From contig CM048751.1 in the NCBI GenBank assembly GCA_026315105.1, positions 339,806,649 through 339,870,648 on the forward strand: DNA of 64,000 nucleotides, given 5' to 3'. The position numbers and the translations under genes were made by a program. Positions 34,764 to 45,125 of the stretch are shown piece by piece (position 1 is the stretch's first letter; every line of letters begins with the position of its first letter). The notes below the pieces were generated by a model. It ran no database searches. It was not told where the DNA came from and was given only the letters and a program-made list of their open reading frames with translations. The DNA comes from Locusta migratoria. Its lineage: Eukaryota; Arthropoda; Insecta; Orthoptera; Acrididae.

Positions 34764-35172
34764 GAAACTTCCTGGCAGATTAAAATTGTGTGCCAGATCC
34801 GGGACTCAAACCTGGGACCTTTGCCTTTCGTGGGCAAATGCACTATCGACTGTGCTATCCCAACACGACTCACGATGCCGCCTCACAACTTTACTTCCGC
34901 CAGTACCTCGCCTCACCTCCTTTCTTCCAGGAGTGCTAGTCTTGCAAGTTTCGCAGGAGAACTTCTGTGAAGTTTGGAAACTAGGAGGCGAGGTACTAGC
35001 AGAAGTAAAGTTGTGAGGCGGCATCGTGAGTCGTGTCGGGATACCACAGTCGGTAGTGCGCTTGCCCGCAAAAGGCAAAGGTCCCTGGTTCGAGTCTCGG
35101 TTCCGGCACACAATTTTAATCTGCCAGGAAGTTTCATATCAGCGCACTCCGCTGCAGGGTGAAAGTTTCATT
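34764..35172 (+). mobile_element. Palindromic retroposon with tRNA-like arms (family 4)
   Basis: Inverted arms at 34764-34916 and 34983-35135 start and end with GAAACTTCCTGGCAG and its complement, around a spacer of about 66 bases. A unique tail containing CGCTGCAGGGTGAAAG follows. Direct repeats of 14 bases (CTGATAGATTATTT at 34750-34763, one mismatch at 35173-35186) flank it. Each arm contains a tRNA-like unit with an A-box-like CAGTCGGTAGTGCG and a B-box-like GGTTCGAGTCTCG, in opposite orientations. It is therefore a two-headed tRNA-derived SINE with the same palindrome-plus-tail plan as families 1 and 2. Confidence 0.85.
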
Positions 35173-35376
35173 CTGATAAATTATTTATTTGTGCTCTAAG
35201 CATCTTGGCATGTATTCTTGTCACCATATGATGTATCAGTTACTGTGAGATGTAACAACAGCCAGCACATAAATAAAGATGCAGAAGCATTACTAAAACA
35301 GCCATACTCATTAATATTGTAGCAACCTGGCCGTTGGAATCAGCGACTATAGACGCTAGCTTCAGTATCTTCAGTT

Positions 35377-35405
35377 ACACGGGATACCCTGCAAATCACA
35401 TTTAT
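35377..35405 (-). repeat. CR1 LINE 3'-tail scrap
   Basis: The sequence GGGATACCCTGCAAATCACA matches the conserved 3' tail of the CR1 copies at 10173, 39044 and 59000. Only about 29 bases survive; an extreme 5' truncation is the likely cause. Confidence 0.5.
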
Positions 35406-35977
35406 TTAGCATCAAAAGCAAATAATTAATTTCTTCTGACATTTTCTAATGCAGCTACAATGGAACATAAAGAAACAAAGCAACTTATTCTTACTGCTGC
35501 TCATGGGTTCGGAGGTCAACTGTATGGGCAGTCCAGCACTAAACGGCCGGTTATATCAGTCCTTATAGGGGGAGCTAGTCTCCACGCCAGCCGTGGGTGT
35601 GGCCGTACATCTTCTCATAATTAGGTCATACTTCTTAAATAGACCAGAAAATTGTAAATGTGGTAACTATACAGCTATAAATGTAACTGATGAAATACTG
35701 TAGCTAGTCATAAGCTTATTGAGAAGTGAACTATGGTTTAAACCTAAATATCTCCAAATAAATAACTTACGAATATGTTACATATTCTCAATGTACTGTC
35801 AGTCATAACAGGAAGCAGCTTGTGGTCAGAAAAATTTGTGTTTTAGTCTATAGTCGCAGTTTGTTTTAATTTAGCGTACTGGCCATTCCTTGGTACACAG
35901 TCATCATGCTCGGTTCCCAAGATTTCGACACATCTACATGAGAAGTCAACGTTATGACTTGCATGCTGGGCAACGGC

Positions 35978-36008
35978 CTGACGATGGTACTGTGCACTGA
36001 AACTGGGA
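35978..36008 (+). other. Isolated hairpin motif of CTGACGA...GAAAC type
   Basis: CTGACGATGGTAC, TGT loop, GCACTGAAACTGG: the same box-hairpin-box order as in families 1-3, with a different stem (GGTAC/GCACT, one mispair). A second inverted pair, GGGAG and CTCCC, follows at about 36004-36032. The surrounding element could not be delimited. Confidence 0.45.
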
Positions 36009-36059
36009 GGCATAATAATATTATAACTCCCGCTCTGCATCAATGCCCCCCACTCTGCG

Positions 36060-37724
36060 TCAATTTCCTCCTCCGCTACTCCTCTTAAAATTCTGTCAAT
36101 TGCCTAAACTACACTCTTGTTTAATGTTATGTCCAAAATCGGATAATTATGAAAGTTCTTGACCGTTTGACCAAGTGCTTTGAAATTTTGACACAAAGTT
36201 GCTGTGTTGTACACGAATGTTTCTATGTTACTTTTTTAAACTTATGTCATATAATATGTATATGATTTTATGATAGGGAAACATTGTTACAAAAATCAAA
36301 AAGAGTTATATCACATATTAAATAAATACTTACGTAAAAACCTCCCTGTTGTAGAATGAAACATTGTGTCAAAAGTTCAAAGCAATCATTCAAAAACTTT
36401 TGGAGATTAGCTGCTCTTTACAAACGGACAATTACATTTTTATAATGTTCCCACTTAATGGTACATAGCCTATCAGATGGCGCTGCAGATAGTACTAAAG
36501 ACATATCGTATGCGAAATCAGATATAGGTAGTAATACGATATTATTTCGAAGGTACATCCAGTGGTGTGTATTTAAAATGTCTACAAAATACGTCGCAAA
36601 TACAGTTAGTAGGAAAGACGTAATAAATCAAAACGTCATGCGTGATGAGGCGGTTTTTCATGAACCTCATTGTTTATGACTCCATATCTCAAAAAACTTT
36701 GTGTCGTACTGTGATTTCGAACGTACGTTCAGTGGTATGTGTGTATAGTCTCTGTAACATTTCTAGCGAATACTATAAATAGTATACGAGTAATAAATTG
36801 TAACGTCATGCCTAATGCCGTAATTTTACTGCATGAACGCCGAAAAAGTAGTAAGCCACAAACTTTTTTCTTTTCATCAGTTTCCTGGGGTTATCTTCGA
36901 GAAAAAGTTTCTGGAAGGTTTGAAATTATGTTTAAAGTTTGCTGCAAGTCGCTAAGTTCTCTCCTCAATTAGTGGACTTATAAAGTCACTCTGTCACATG
37001 CTGTGAGACGGAGAAGGTTTCATTGTTTATGACGTCATATCTCCTGAATATCGGTCCTATCACAAAATCCTTTCTTAGCTGACGTCTACTACCTACAAAC
37101 TACATTCCCGCCAAATGTCAGCTTCATAGGTGAAGTAGTTTACGAGATTTCGTGTTTAGACAGTGAGTGAGTGAATGAGTGTCCTTTCGCTTTTATATAG
37201 TCATTCAAATGGCACTACCATCATATTTCTTTGCAGCAAGTCATTTAATGGACGTTCGTAGAATGGTCTGAGGTTGATATTTCATTTAAGAATGAATGTA
37301 TCGGATGATATCATGATTCATGATTCATTATTATTGGCATTGGTTTCGTTAATTCCAAACACCCCCTCCCAGCACCTGCATTTTTGTCGTAATTCGATTC
37401 CTTTGAAAAAGGTCTCCCAAAAAGGTCGAAAAACGAAAGACATTATAAAAATAAAAATCGCACTGGCCTGCTTTTAGATCAACTTTTGATTATATTTCGG
37501 GCAAAAAATAAAAAAAATATACATATAAATAATGTAAAATTAAATATATAAAAATATTAGACATTACATTATGATTTTTATATATTTAATTTTCTATTAT
37601 TTTATTAAATATCTTATACTATCTTTATGTATTTAATTTCATGTTATTTACATTTTTAATAAGTTTTTTTTCTCTCAGATATTTGCAAAAGTCATAAAAC
37701 TACACCAGTACGATTTCTTGGAGA
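36060..37724. other. Uncharacterised repeat-like region with internal duplication
   Basis: There is no coding similarity. A stretch of about 114 bases at 36551-36664 recurs, diverged, at 36723-36836 (shared GTAATAAATC or GTAATAAATT, AACGTCATGC and CATGAAC), and CATTGTTTATGAC occurs at 36668 and 37021. This internal repetition suggests a non-autonomous element. A run of GTGAGTGAGTG at about 37160 could mark a Helitron-like family, but no Helitron terminus is certain. The region 37500-37680 is very AT-rich. Confidence 0.4.
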
Positions 37725-37736
37725 CCATTTGGCGCC

Positions 37737-37912
37737 GCCGCGGTGGAGTAGCCGAGCGGTCTAAGGTGCCTTGCTGCGGAGCGCACATGTCCTCCCTGGG
37801 ACATGGATGTGTGTGTTGTCCTTAGGTTAGTTTACCTATGTTTTAGTTTGTAAGCTACGGACTGATGACCACGCAGTTTGGTCCGATAGATATACAAACA
37901 TTTAAACATTTT
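37737..37912 (+). repeat. tRNA-derived SINE (full insertion)
   Basis: It starts GCCGCGGTGGAGTAGCCGAG with an A-box-like GTAGCCGAGCGGTCTAAGG that resembles the D-arm of a class II (Leu/Ser-type) tRNA. The body contains TTGTCCTTAGGTTAGTTTA, and it ends in AAACATTT. Perfect 12-base repeats CCATTTGGCGCC lie at 37725-37736 and 37913-37924. The B box is lost, so transcription competence is doubtful. Same family as 38690. Confidence 0.88.
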
Positions 37913-37924
37913 CCATTTGGCGCC

Positions 37925-38689
37925 CCTACGCCAAGTGCCTTCGGCGTAGACACCTTGATTTGTCCTACCCTCCTGTAGGTCCGGTGCTGACTTCGTTATA
38001 AAACGCAGTGGAAGCTCAACCGCCATCTTTAACAACTGACAAGAGCGGGGCCACCGGCATATAAGGTAACGTTGGGAATGGGTATACTGACTTCGCAGTT
38101 ACAACGGTAATTTGGCTAAGCAATAATAATAAAGAGGCAGAGACTTTCTGATTTGCCTCGAATATCGAGATGACTTCGTTGACTGAAGTGTGGTCCTGTT
38201 TTAACATTGTGATACTCGAAAACATTCTAAATTGTGATCATGATCGTAGAACAGAATAAAGAGTATGAATAGTTAAATGTTGGAACTTTCATTTAAATAC
38301 TATTACAGGTGACCTAAAAACGAAAAAAATATTGGATTGGAACGGAACGAAAACTGCGAGTACGAAATACGATGTAGTCGTTTTTCTAGGAAACAGCGTT
38401 TTTACAAACCTGATCTCCAAGGAGATCAGTAATAAAACTGGCAGCAAGTTTCAAGAAGGTAGATAACCAGCCCGACCAGGACCAGCATTACAAGGTCTAC
38501 CGCGGGAAGGCCTCTGCTAATAAGGCTGTGAACCAGGTCTGCCGCCACCTGCTTCGGTGGTACTTAGCAATGTGTTTGGGAAGGGCCGAGGTCGCACAGG
38601 CAAAAGCCCAGGCCCACCAGTGAAGCAAATGTGAAACCTTTACCAAATCAAAGTTTGCATACCTGTTCAGTGCAGTTCGATGAGGCTTC
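37925..38689. other. Unannotated DNA between two SINE copies
   Basis: No domain recognised. Parts at 38440-38640 are GC-richer than average and may be an old element, but no motif supports this. Confidence 0.35.
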
Positions 38690-38891
38690 GCCGCGGTGGA
38701 GTAGCCGAGCGGTCTAAGGCGCCTCGCTGCGGAGCGTGCAGTTGCTCGCCGTCGGAGGGCCCATTGCTTCCTGGGGCATGGATGTGTGTGTGTTGTCCTT
38801 AGGTTAGTTTACCTAGGTTTAAGTAGTTTGTAAGCTACGGACTGATTACCACGCAGTTTGGTCCGATAGATTTACAAACATTTAAACATTT
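38690..38891 (+). repeat. tRNA-derived SINE (full insertion)
   Basis: Same family as 37737, with a longer head (TCGCTGCGGAGCGTGCAG and GTCGGAGGGCCC). Perfect 11-base repeats GATGAGGCTTC flank it at 38679-38689 and 38892-38902. Confidence 0.88.
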
Positions 38892-39043
38892 GATGAGGCT
38901 TCCATTTGTCCCACTGTACACATATAAAAATGATATTCTAGTTCATCCCATGCACGTTGAAGGGCATTAGTTGTGACGGAGTGAATAGCGTCTCCTCTTT
39001 AAATGGGCAGTGTCGTTCCTATGAACGCTGTAGACACTTTGCT

Positions 39044-40100
39044 TTCTACATCTACATGGGAAACTCTGCAAATCACATTTAACTGCCTGGCAGAGGGTTC
39101 ATCGAACCAATTCCAATCTCGAATAGCGCGCGGGAAGAAAGAACACCCGAATCTCTCCGTTCGAGCTCTGATGTCTCGTATTTTATTCTGATGGTCATTT
39201 CTACCCATGTAAGTGGGAGTCAACAATATATTTTCGCGTTCGGAGGAGAATGTTGGCGATTTGAGTTTCGTAAGTAGGCCCACGCCGCAGCGATAAGCGC
39301 CGTTGTAATAATTCCCATCCCAGATACTGTATCATTTCCGTAACGCTGTCTCCCCTGTTTCGTGACAATACGAAACGAGCTGCCCTTCTTTGGACTCTTT
39401 CGATGTCCTCCGTCAAACCTACCTGATAAGGATCCCACTCTTGGCAGCAATACTCCAAAAATAGACGGACAAGCATAGTGTATGCAGTTTCTTTTGTAGT
39501 TCTGTTGCATCTTTAAGGGTTCTGGTTCGCCTTTCCCACGACATTATCTACGCGTTCTTTCCAATTTAAGTTTTAAGTAATAGTAATTCCTAGGTATTTT
39601 GTGAAGTTTACGGCCTTCACTTTTAATTGATTTATCTTGTAAACAAAGTTCAACCGATTTTTTTTCCTCCTCATGTGCACGACTTCACACTTCTCAATAT
39701 TTAGAGTCAATTGCCAATTTTTACACCATACTGATAACTTATTGGTTTTGGTCTTCAGAAGATTTTACTAGACGGTAAATGATGACGTCATCTGCAAACA
39801 ACCTAAATCGTTTATGTAAATAAGGAACAGCAGAGGACCAATAACACTACCCTGTGGAACGCCCGATATCACTTCTGTTTTAGTCGATGCCTTACCATCG
39901 ATTACTACTAACTGACAGGAAATCCCCTATCCAGTCGCAAATTAGGGGCGATATACCATAACCACGCAATTTGATTAAAAGCCGTCTGTGAGGTACGGTG
40001 TCAAAAGCCTTCTGGAAATCAAGGAATACGAAATCGATTTGTGAACCCTTGTCGATTAGCACCCATCACTTCGTGTGAATAAAGAGCTAGTTGTGTTTGC
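39044..40100 (-). pseudogene. CR1 LINE, 5'-truncated RT and 3' end
   Basis: Read on the minus strand: an RT motif A region equivalent to FLDFxKAFDTVP near 40010; a motif B region (ISGVPQG) near 39860; a thumb region; then VQRRAARFVLSRNRGDS, TEMIQYLGWELLQRRLSLRR and a C-terminal block with CSFFPRAIRDWN. The copy ends in the CR1 tail with GCCAGGCAGTT at about 39090. Several frameshifts. It lacks endonuclease and ORF1 through 5' truncation. Confidence 0.88.
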
Positions 40101-40104
40101 GTAA

Positions 40105-40395
40105 TCACCCAAGAAAAAGTCAAGGGGCATGAGTCTGAGAATAATGGTGGTCATGCCTTAAATCCAGCTCTTTCTATCCGTCACTGGGTTGGTTGGCTGG
40201 GTTAGGGTTTTAAAGGGACCAAACTGCTATGGTTATCAGTCCCTTCGTCACTGGGAACTGCTGCATCCAGAATCTCCCAAACTATTGAGGCCTTATGACA
40301 AGGAGCTCTGTCTTGTTGGAAGATGAATTTGTGGGACAACATACGTTTGCAACATGTCCAGGCAGCTGTTTGACTTCACAGTTAGCACCGCAAAC
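40105..40395 (-). pseudogene. Tc1/mariner-like transposase scraps with SINE piece
   Basis: The minus strand around 40255-40375 reads SHKFIFQQDRAPCHKASIVW, close to the FxQDNAPCHxA catalytic block of Tc1/mariner DDE/D transposases. At 40105-40140 it reads SDSCPLDFFLG, matching the SPDLxPLDFFLW block. Between them, about 40190-40245, lies a piece of an orthopteran-type SINE with GGGACCAAACTGC and ATCAGTCCC. Only the C-terminal half of the catalytic domain is present. Confidence 0.65.
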
Positions 40396-41740
40396 AAATA
40401 AGGGCCTCTAATTTTGTGAATTTGAAATATTTAAACATTTCTACCGTTTCAGAGCACTTAAATAAATTCTACGGAAAAGTTGAAAATTTTTGCTGGACCG
40501 TGATTGGAACCCGGATTTCCAGCTCCGGGCCAGCGGTCGCCTTAACCAATATTTATTTATTTATTTTACTTCATGTTGCTTAACAGTACGTTGGAGCTTC
40601 TGATAAGCGAGATATTTCTCTGCGTTAAATAATTTGCAGGGGGAAGAAAATAAGTCCGTAATTTACATTAAAATAGCTTTCCTCGAACGTTGTGGTGTCG
40701 AATTGCATGATTGGGTTTAAAAATGAGAGATGATCTCCTTTGGAACACAAAAAGTATGCTTATATTCTAGTACAATTAAATTACTGCTAATTTCTTTTTC
40801 GTCAATGTAACGATATGACTGTATCCGTTGAACACCTTCAATTTGTCTCAGGGTTCTTATATGGCGTTATGTCATATTTTGCATTAACCTTGTATCATAC
40901 ATGCTTAGCCTATGCCATGCTTTTCAAAGATGATGTTCATCATATTGCCAAAGAATTTTTTACATGTTTGCTGATTGGATTAATGTCCAAATTTCTGTCT
41001 GCATATATGCCATGAAACTGATATTCTATGTACCTTCCTTAACATCCTCCGTCAAACATAATTAAAATGATCACTTACAACAAAAGTTATTCACACTTTA
41101 AGCACGGCATGTAATCCGAAGCTGTTCTGCTTAGTGTGTATTACTCCGCCAACCGTAACTTTGAACTACTTTCTTCCCTAGCAAAGGTAGCTTCTCCTCA
41201 CTGTGGCGTGATAAACAATGTTGACCTATGCCCTCTAAACATGCTCAGTCCTTGTGAGCAGAGCATATTTTAAGGGATTTTCACTGGGCGTCATTAGAAG
41301 GATGATCCGGGAGTTCCGGAGGCTCTCCCCCGGAAAAAATTCAAAATATTGATGCCTAAAACCGTATTTTGAAGCCTTTTTAAATTAAAATTATAGCTGC
41401 TTAATTTTTCCGTAAAAGATTTGTATACATATATGTTTTTAATGATAAATAAAAATGTTTGTGGAACAATACTAAATTTGGACTTTGAAGAAATAATTTA
41501 TGTCTCCTATTTTTGTTAATATTTCAATTGTTTTTGTATTTTATTTGATAAGTAGTTAAATAGAATACAGTACCTGTTATAATTTCACTTTAATTTGATA
41601 TGGCTATTAAATGAAAATAGTATTAAATTAAACCAATATCATTACTATGATTACTTAAAATACCTTCCTGTGCACTTTCTGTAAAAGTTAATAAATCATA
41701 AATTGTCTTTAAAGCTCATATTACGTTATGGTTCCTCAAT
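40396..41740. other. Unannotated DNA
   Basis: A tRNA-like fragment may be present near 40500-40545 (GATTGGAACCCGG). A 66-codon hydrophobic frame at 40815-41015 has no recognisable family. Otherwise nothing could be assigned; the part just before 41750 may be the 5' part of the hAT relic that follows. Confidence 0.3.
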
Positions 41741-41749
41741 TTGTATTTT

Positions 41750-42805
41750 TGCTCTAGAGAATTCTGTACACGAACAGGAAAGAAACGCAATTACAATTTT
41801 AAGCTATCTCAGAAAAGTACTTAATTCTGAAGAAAATGAGTTATGAGATGCTGGTACTAGAAACAGAACTCTTTCTGGAAAAGCAAGGAACACAACAAGA
41901 GAAAGATTTTATTCAAAAGTAAAAGAAAAAACTGTCGAAATGTTGGCGTATCTTACTGACTTTTTCAGTGAAATTAAGTCCGAGTATTTCATTGCAAGAA
42001 AATAGGACTAATATTTTGACAGCGCAGGATAAAATTTCCAGTTTCGTCCGCAAACTGGAACTTTACCAACGCAGGGTTCAAGTCGGAGATCTATCGATGT
42101 TTAAGCAACTGCGTGATCAATGAGTAGGCGAGGAAAATAAAATAATAGTGTTTTAAACTTCCGTTATTTAGCATCCGTCTGCAGTTATAAACTCAATTAA
42201 GCAATATTCCTCAGCTATGGATAATCAGTACGTCAACGCTTGGATATTGAGACCATTTTCTGTTGAAGAGGAAATTTTCAAAGATGTTTCAGCCAAAGTA
42301 GAATCGTTCTGATTGCTCGAAGATAGCACATTCAAAATGGAATTTCAAAATTATGACTTTGGTATATTTTGCGGAAAAGCAGAAGACGAATATCCTGTTA
42401 TATTTGACAGAGCTCTAAGAACGTTAAGACAGTTCGGTACCACTTATAGATATCAGAGTGACTTCTCAAAGCTACTGACAATAAAAAGTAAGACCAGAAC
42501 AGTCTCAATGTGGAACATGACCTGACATGCGCCTTAAGCAAAACAAAACATTAGAAAACATGCGACTGGTAAACAGTACCCACCTTTTCATTGAATATAA
42601 TTGTTTCATTGCTGCATCGAAAGTGTAAAAGATATGTGTCTTACGGAGTGTATTACGATTAACAAAGATTGGTAATGTTTTCATGTATTGCTTTCTTTGA
42701 AAATATGTATATAATTTTTTTTGGTTTGGGGGGGGGGGGTAAAATGAGTTTCCCTAGTTGGTGTTAGGGGTAACAAGACTGAAAAGTTTGCGAACCTATG
42801 CTCTA
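41750..42805 (+). pseudogene. hAT-superfamily transposase remnant with 3' end
   Basis: Plus-strand pieces show LTAQDKISSFVRKLELYQRR and, after shifts, WILRPFSVEEEIF and EYPVIFDRALRTLRQFGTTY followed by TIKSKTRTVSM. This is the C-terminal dimerisation region of SCAND3/ZBED5-like hAT transposases (usual pattern YPxLxxxALxxLxxFxTTYLCExxFSxLxxIKxKxR). The catalytic core is largely unreadable. The 3' end at about 42785-42805 reads AAGTTTGCGAACCTATGCTC, similar to hAT termini of the CAGnGGTTCCCAAACTT kind. A G run at about 42728-42738 lies before it. Confidence 0.7.
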
Positions 42806-42989
42806 CAAGATTTACAAGAGGTTATTTTTTAATTCCCGGTACATCTGATATGTCATTCAATAAAAATAAATTGCCGGCACTACCCATGGCCACTGGGCGA
42901 CACAATCTCAGCACTGGGCGACACAAGAGTCGCGCAGTTAACATATTATTTTATGCCTTGCTTGTCAGTATATCGGGTGCGTACCTGAA

Positions 42990-44195
42990 TAGAGAACTCG
43001 TTGGCAAAAAGGCAATTTTATGTCTCACCCGTCACCAGTTGCGGAGATGCCCACACCAGGTAAACCAGTGTTGCAGGGTATCAACCATTTGGCACTCGTG
43101 ACATTTATCAGTTGGGTACCGGCCTACTTTATGTGATTTTTCATTTGTCGCAACTGTGTTGCTGACAACCTGATACCAAGTGGATGCAGCTGCCATTTCA
43201 TGGATCTTGAGGACAATGTTTTTCCAAATAATCTTCTAGTTATGAGACGGGTAAGTTATTTTGTTGCAATGGTGTTAGGTTTATCCTTTTCGCCATTTCT
43301 GAATTAATTCACTAGTCTTTAGATGAGATTTTCTTAAGATGACATGATCTATGTAACAAGATTCAATATAAAATTCTCATATGTGTTGTAACTGAAAACG
43401 TATTTTGTTTATGTCGACTGACGGCTGGAGACTTTCAGGACGGACTACATGGAATTATTTTGCAGTTGTGGTTTGGGTAATGCTGTATACCAATCTAAGA
43501 GGTCCGACTCGGGAAAAAGAGCATGGCTTTCCTTTGTATAACGGTGAGCTTGAGACCACCATGCAGTCCTGATTTTGTTATTGTGGTGGTGTCTACTTTA
43601 AAAATATTTCCCTTCCAGATGAACAAACTAGATAGTTGCATAATTTTCTTGGCCTGTACTTTAGGTATTGGCAATAACTCAGCAAGGTAATAGGCTTTGG
43701 AGAATGTAAATATGTTAATAATTTTAATTCTTTCAAGCAGAGGCACTGATCGCCGGTTGTTTTCTAGTATGAGTCCCTGCATTCTGTTTGTTACTGCTAT
43801 CAAATTTTTGACCGCCTTTTGAAGTGGGCAATTGTCTATGATGATGCTAAGTGTTTTATGATTTCAACTTTCTGGGCCCTTTGTGTGGTAAAATTGTCAC
43901 TTCCTCGCAAGTAAAGTATTTTGAACTTTCCTTCATTTATCCTGGCACCAGACGTTTGACTGAACATATCCATTTCCTGTCAGTTGCTAATTCTTCTACA
44001 TCACGTATCGCCACGGCTACATCATCTGACATACACACTCACAGCCAAGGTTATCCCCGAGAGTGGCACATTAGATAATTTACAATGCAGTCTTCTGAGA
44101 AATGGTTCTAATAAGAATGCAAAAAGCTGCATCGATAGAGCCTTTGTGGTATGTATGGGATGTGTCATTTGCCGGTTGATAACAATTCCTGCAGT
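42990..44195 (-). pseudogene. L1/Tx1-like LINE, RT C-terminus and zinc finger
   Basis: Minus strand, N to C: DDVAVAIRDVEELA near 44020; NNRRSVPLLERIKIIN, SKAYYLAELLPIPKVQAKKI and SLFIWKG then LHGGLKLTVIQRKAM (43495-43803), equivalent to the SKxWYxAQxLPLP and FLWxGxxxxxGGLGL blocks. Finally, near 43032-43120, CHECQMVDTLQHWFTWCG appears, a CxxC...H...C zinc finger typical of L1/Tx1 C-termini. Several shifts. The 3' end was not located precisely. Confidence 0.8.
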
Positions 44196-44419
44196 CAGTG
44201 GCGGACTAAGCGGGTGGGGGGGGGGGGGCGGCAGACCGCCCCGGGCCTCTTGGGGGGGGGGGGGGGGGCAAATGCCTCGAAAGCACTTTTATTTTTTTTA
44301 ATTTTTTTTTTAGTACCGGTTTTTTTTTTTTTTTAGTGATACATGTATTTCTAAGTGGACGGGTGCCTCATTTTGTTTTGCCGCCGCCCGGGGCCTTCGA
44401 TAGTCTTAGACCACAACTG
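44196..44419. mobile_element. hAT-type MITE (copy 2)
   Basis: Ends CAGTGGCGGACTAAG and, reversed, CAGTTGTGGTCTAAG. Flanking octamers CCTGCAGT (44188-44195) and CGTGTAGT (44420-44427) match at 6 of 8. The interior shares GGCAAAACAAAATGAGGC with the copy at 6418, on the opposite strand here. Long G runs occur at about 44217-44228 and 44255-44268, and T runs follow. Inserted in the LINE RT gene. Confidence 0.85.
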
Positions 44420-44432
44420 CGTGTAGTTATGT

Positions 44433-45110
44433 TCGTAATGTTCAAATGTTTGCAAAACCTATGGGACTTAATGCGGGGTCATCGGTGTGGTGTCGCACAA
44501 GTATAAAGTGCGCGCCACCTACTTTCGCCGCGCGCCGCCATGCACGCACGGCGCGGCGTTCTTACGACGTCAGCCACGAGCGCCCTCTGCTGCGATCCCG
44601 ATCGTGGCCACCACTGAACGACATCGTTCACTTGGGACTGAGATAGGAACCAGTTAACACTTCGGAATCAGATAGGCACCAGTGAAGACTTGGCTATCGA
44701 ACAGGCACTAGGCAGGCCTCTAACTCAACTATGTATCAGCATTCTGCAGTACTGAGCTATGTAAAAGTTAAGTATTACTAAGTCTCTAAGAAATATATAT
44801 CTCGTTCTAATTTACTCTAGTGTTTCTAGTTTCTGCTGTCCTACTGGCTGGTCACCTCCTACCTGCACAAATGTGCATCCTTTATTCCTGTGTCGGTCTT
44901 TCTACTCGGCCACCGACACCTACGACGGAAATGAGACACAAAAGCGGCGACGAGGCTGGGACACAAAAATCAGTCCCTAAACTTACAAACTACTTATGAA
45001 CTAAGTTATACTAAAGACAGCACAAAATCCATGCCCGAGGGGATTCGAAACCCCGAAGGGGGCAGCCTAGCGCATCGCAGCATAGCGCCTCAATGCGCTC
45101 GGCCGCGGCA
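44433..45110 (-). repeat. tRNA-derived SINE interrupted by a solo LTR
   Basis: The two SINE halves (44433-44485 and 44974-45110) join across the LTR in the family order seen at 49906 and 59788 (TATGGGACTTAA, GGGGTCATC, CCCTAAACTTACAAACTAC, then the tRNA-like head ending in GGCCGCGGC). Perfect 15-base repeats TGCGTGTAGTTATGT lie at 44418-44432 and 45111-45125. Insertion was exactly at the right terminus of the hAT MITE. Confidence 0.88.
44486..44968 (+). repeat. Solo LTR of Gypsy A family (483 bp)
   Basis: It starts TGTGGTGTCGCACAAG and ends GACACAAAA, matching the 3' LTR at 19525-20007 over its full length with scattered substitutions. Target repeats ATCGG (44481-44485) and ATCAG (44969-44973) differ at one base. 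TATAAAG lies at 44502-44508. A solo LTR is the product of recombination between the two LTRs of a full element. Confidence 0.9.
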
Positions 45111-45125
45111 TGCGTGTAGTTATGT

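Noticed and set aside
37400..37435. GAAAAAGGTCTCCCAAAAAG followed by GTCGAAAAACG as another hairpin-motif copy
   Set aside because: The boxes look similar, but the intervening sequence does not form an inverted stem.
40815..41015. 66-codon hydrophobic frame resembling a small membrane protein
   Set aside because: There is no second evidence: no homologue recognised, AT-rich context and no promoter or splice context.
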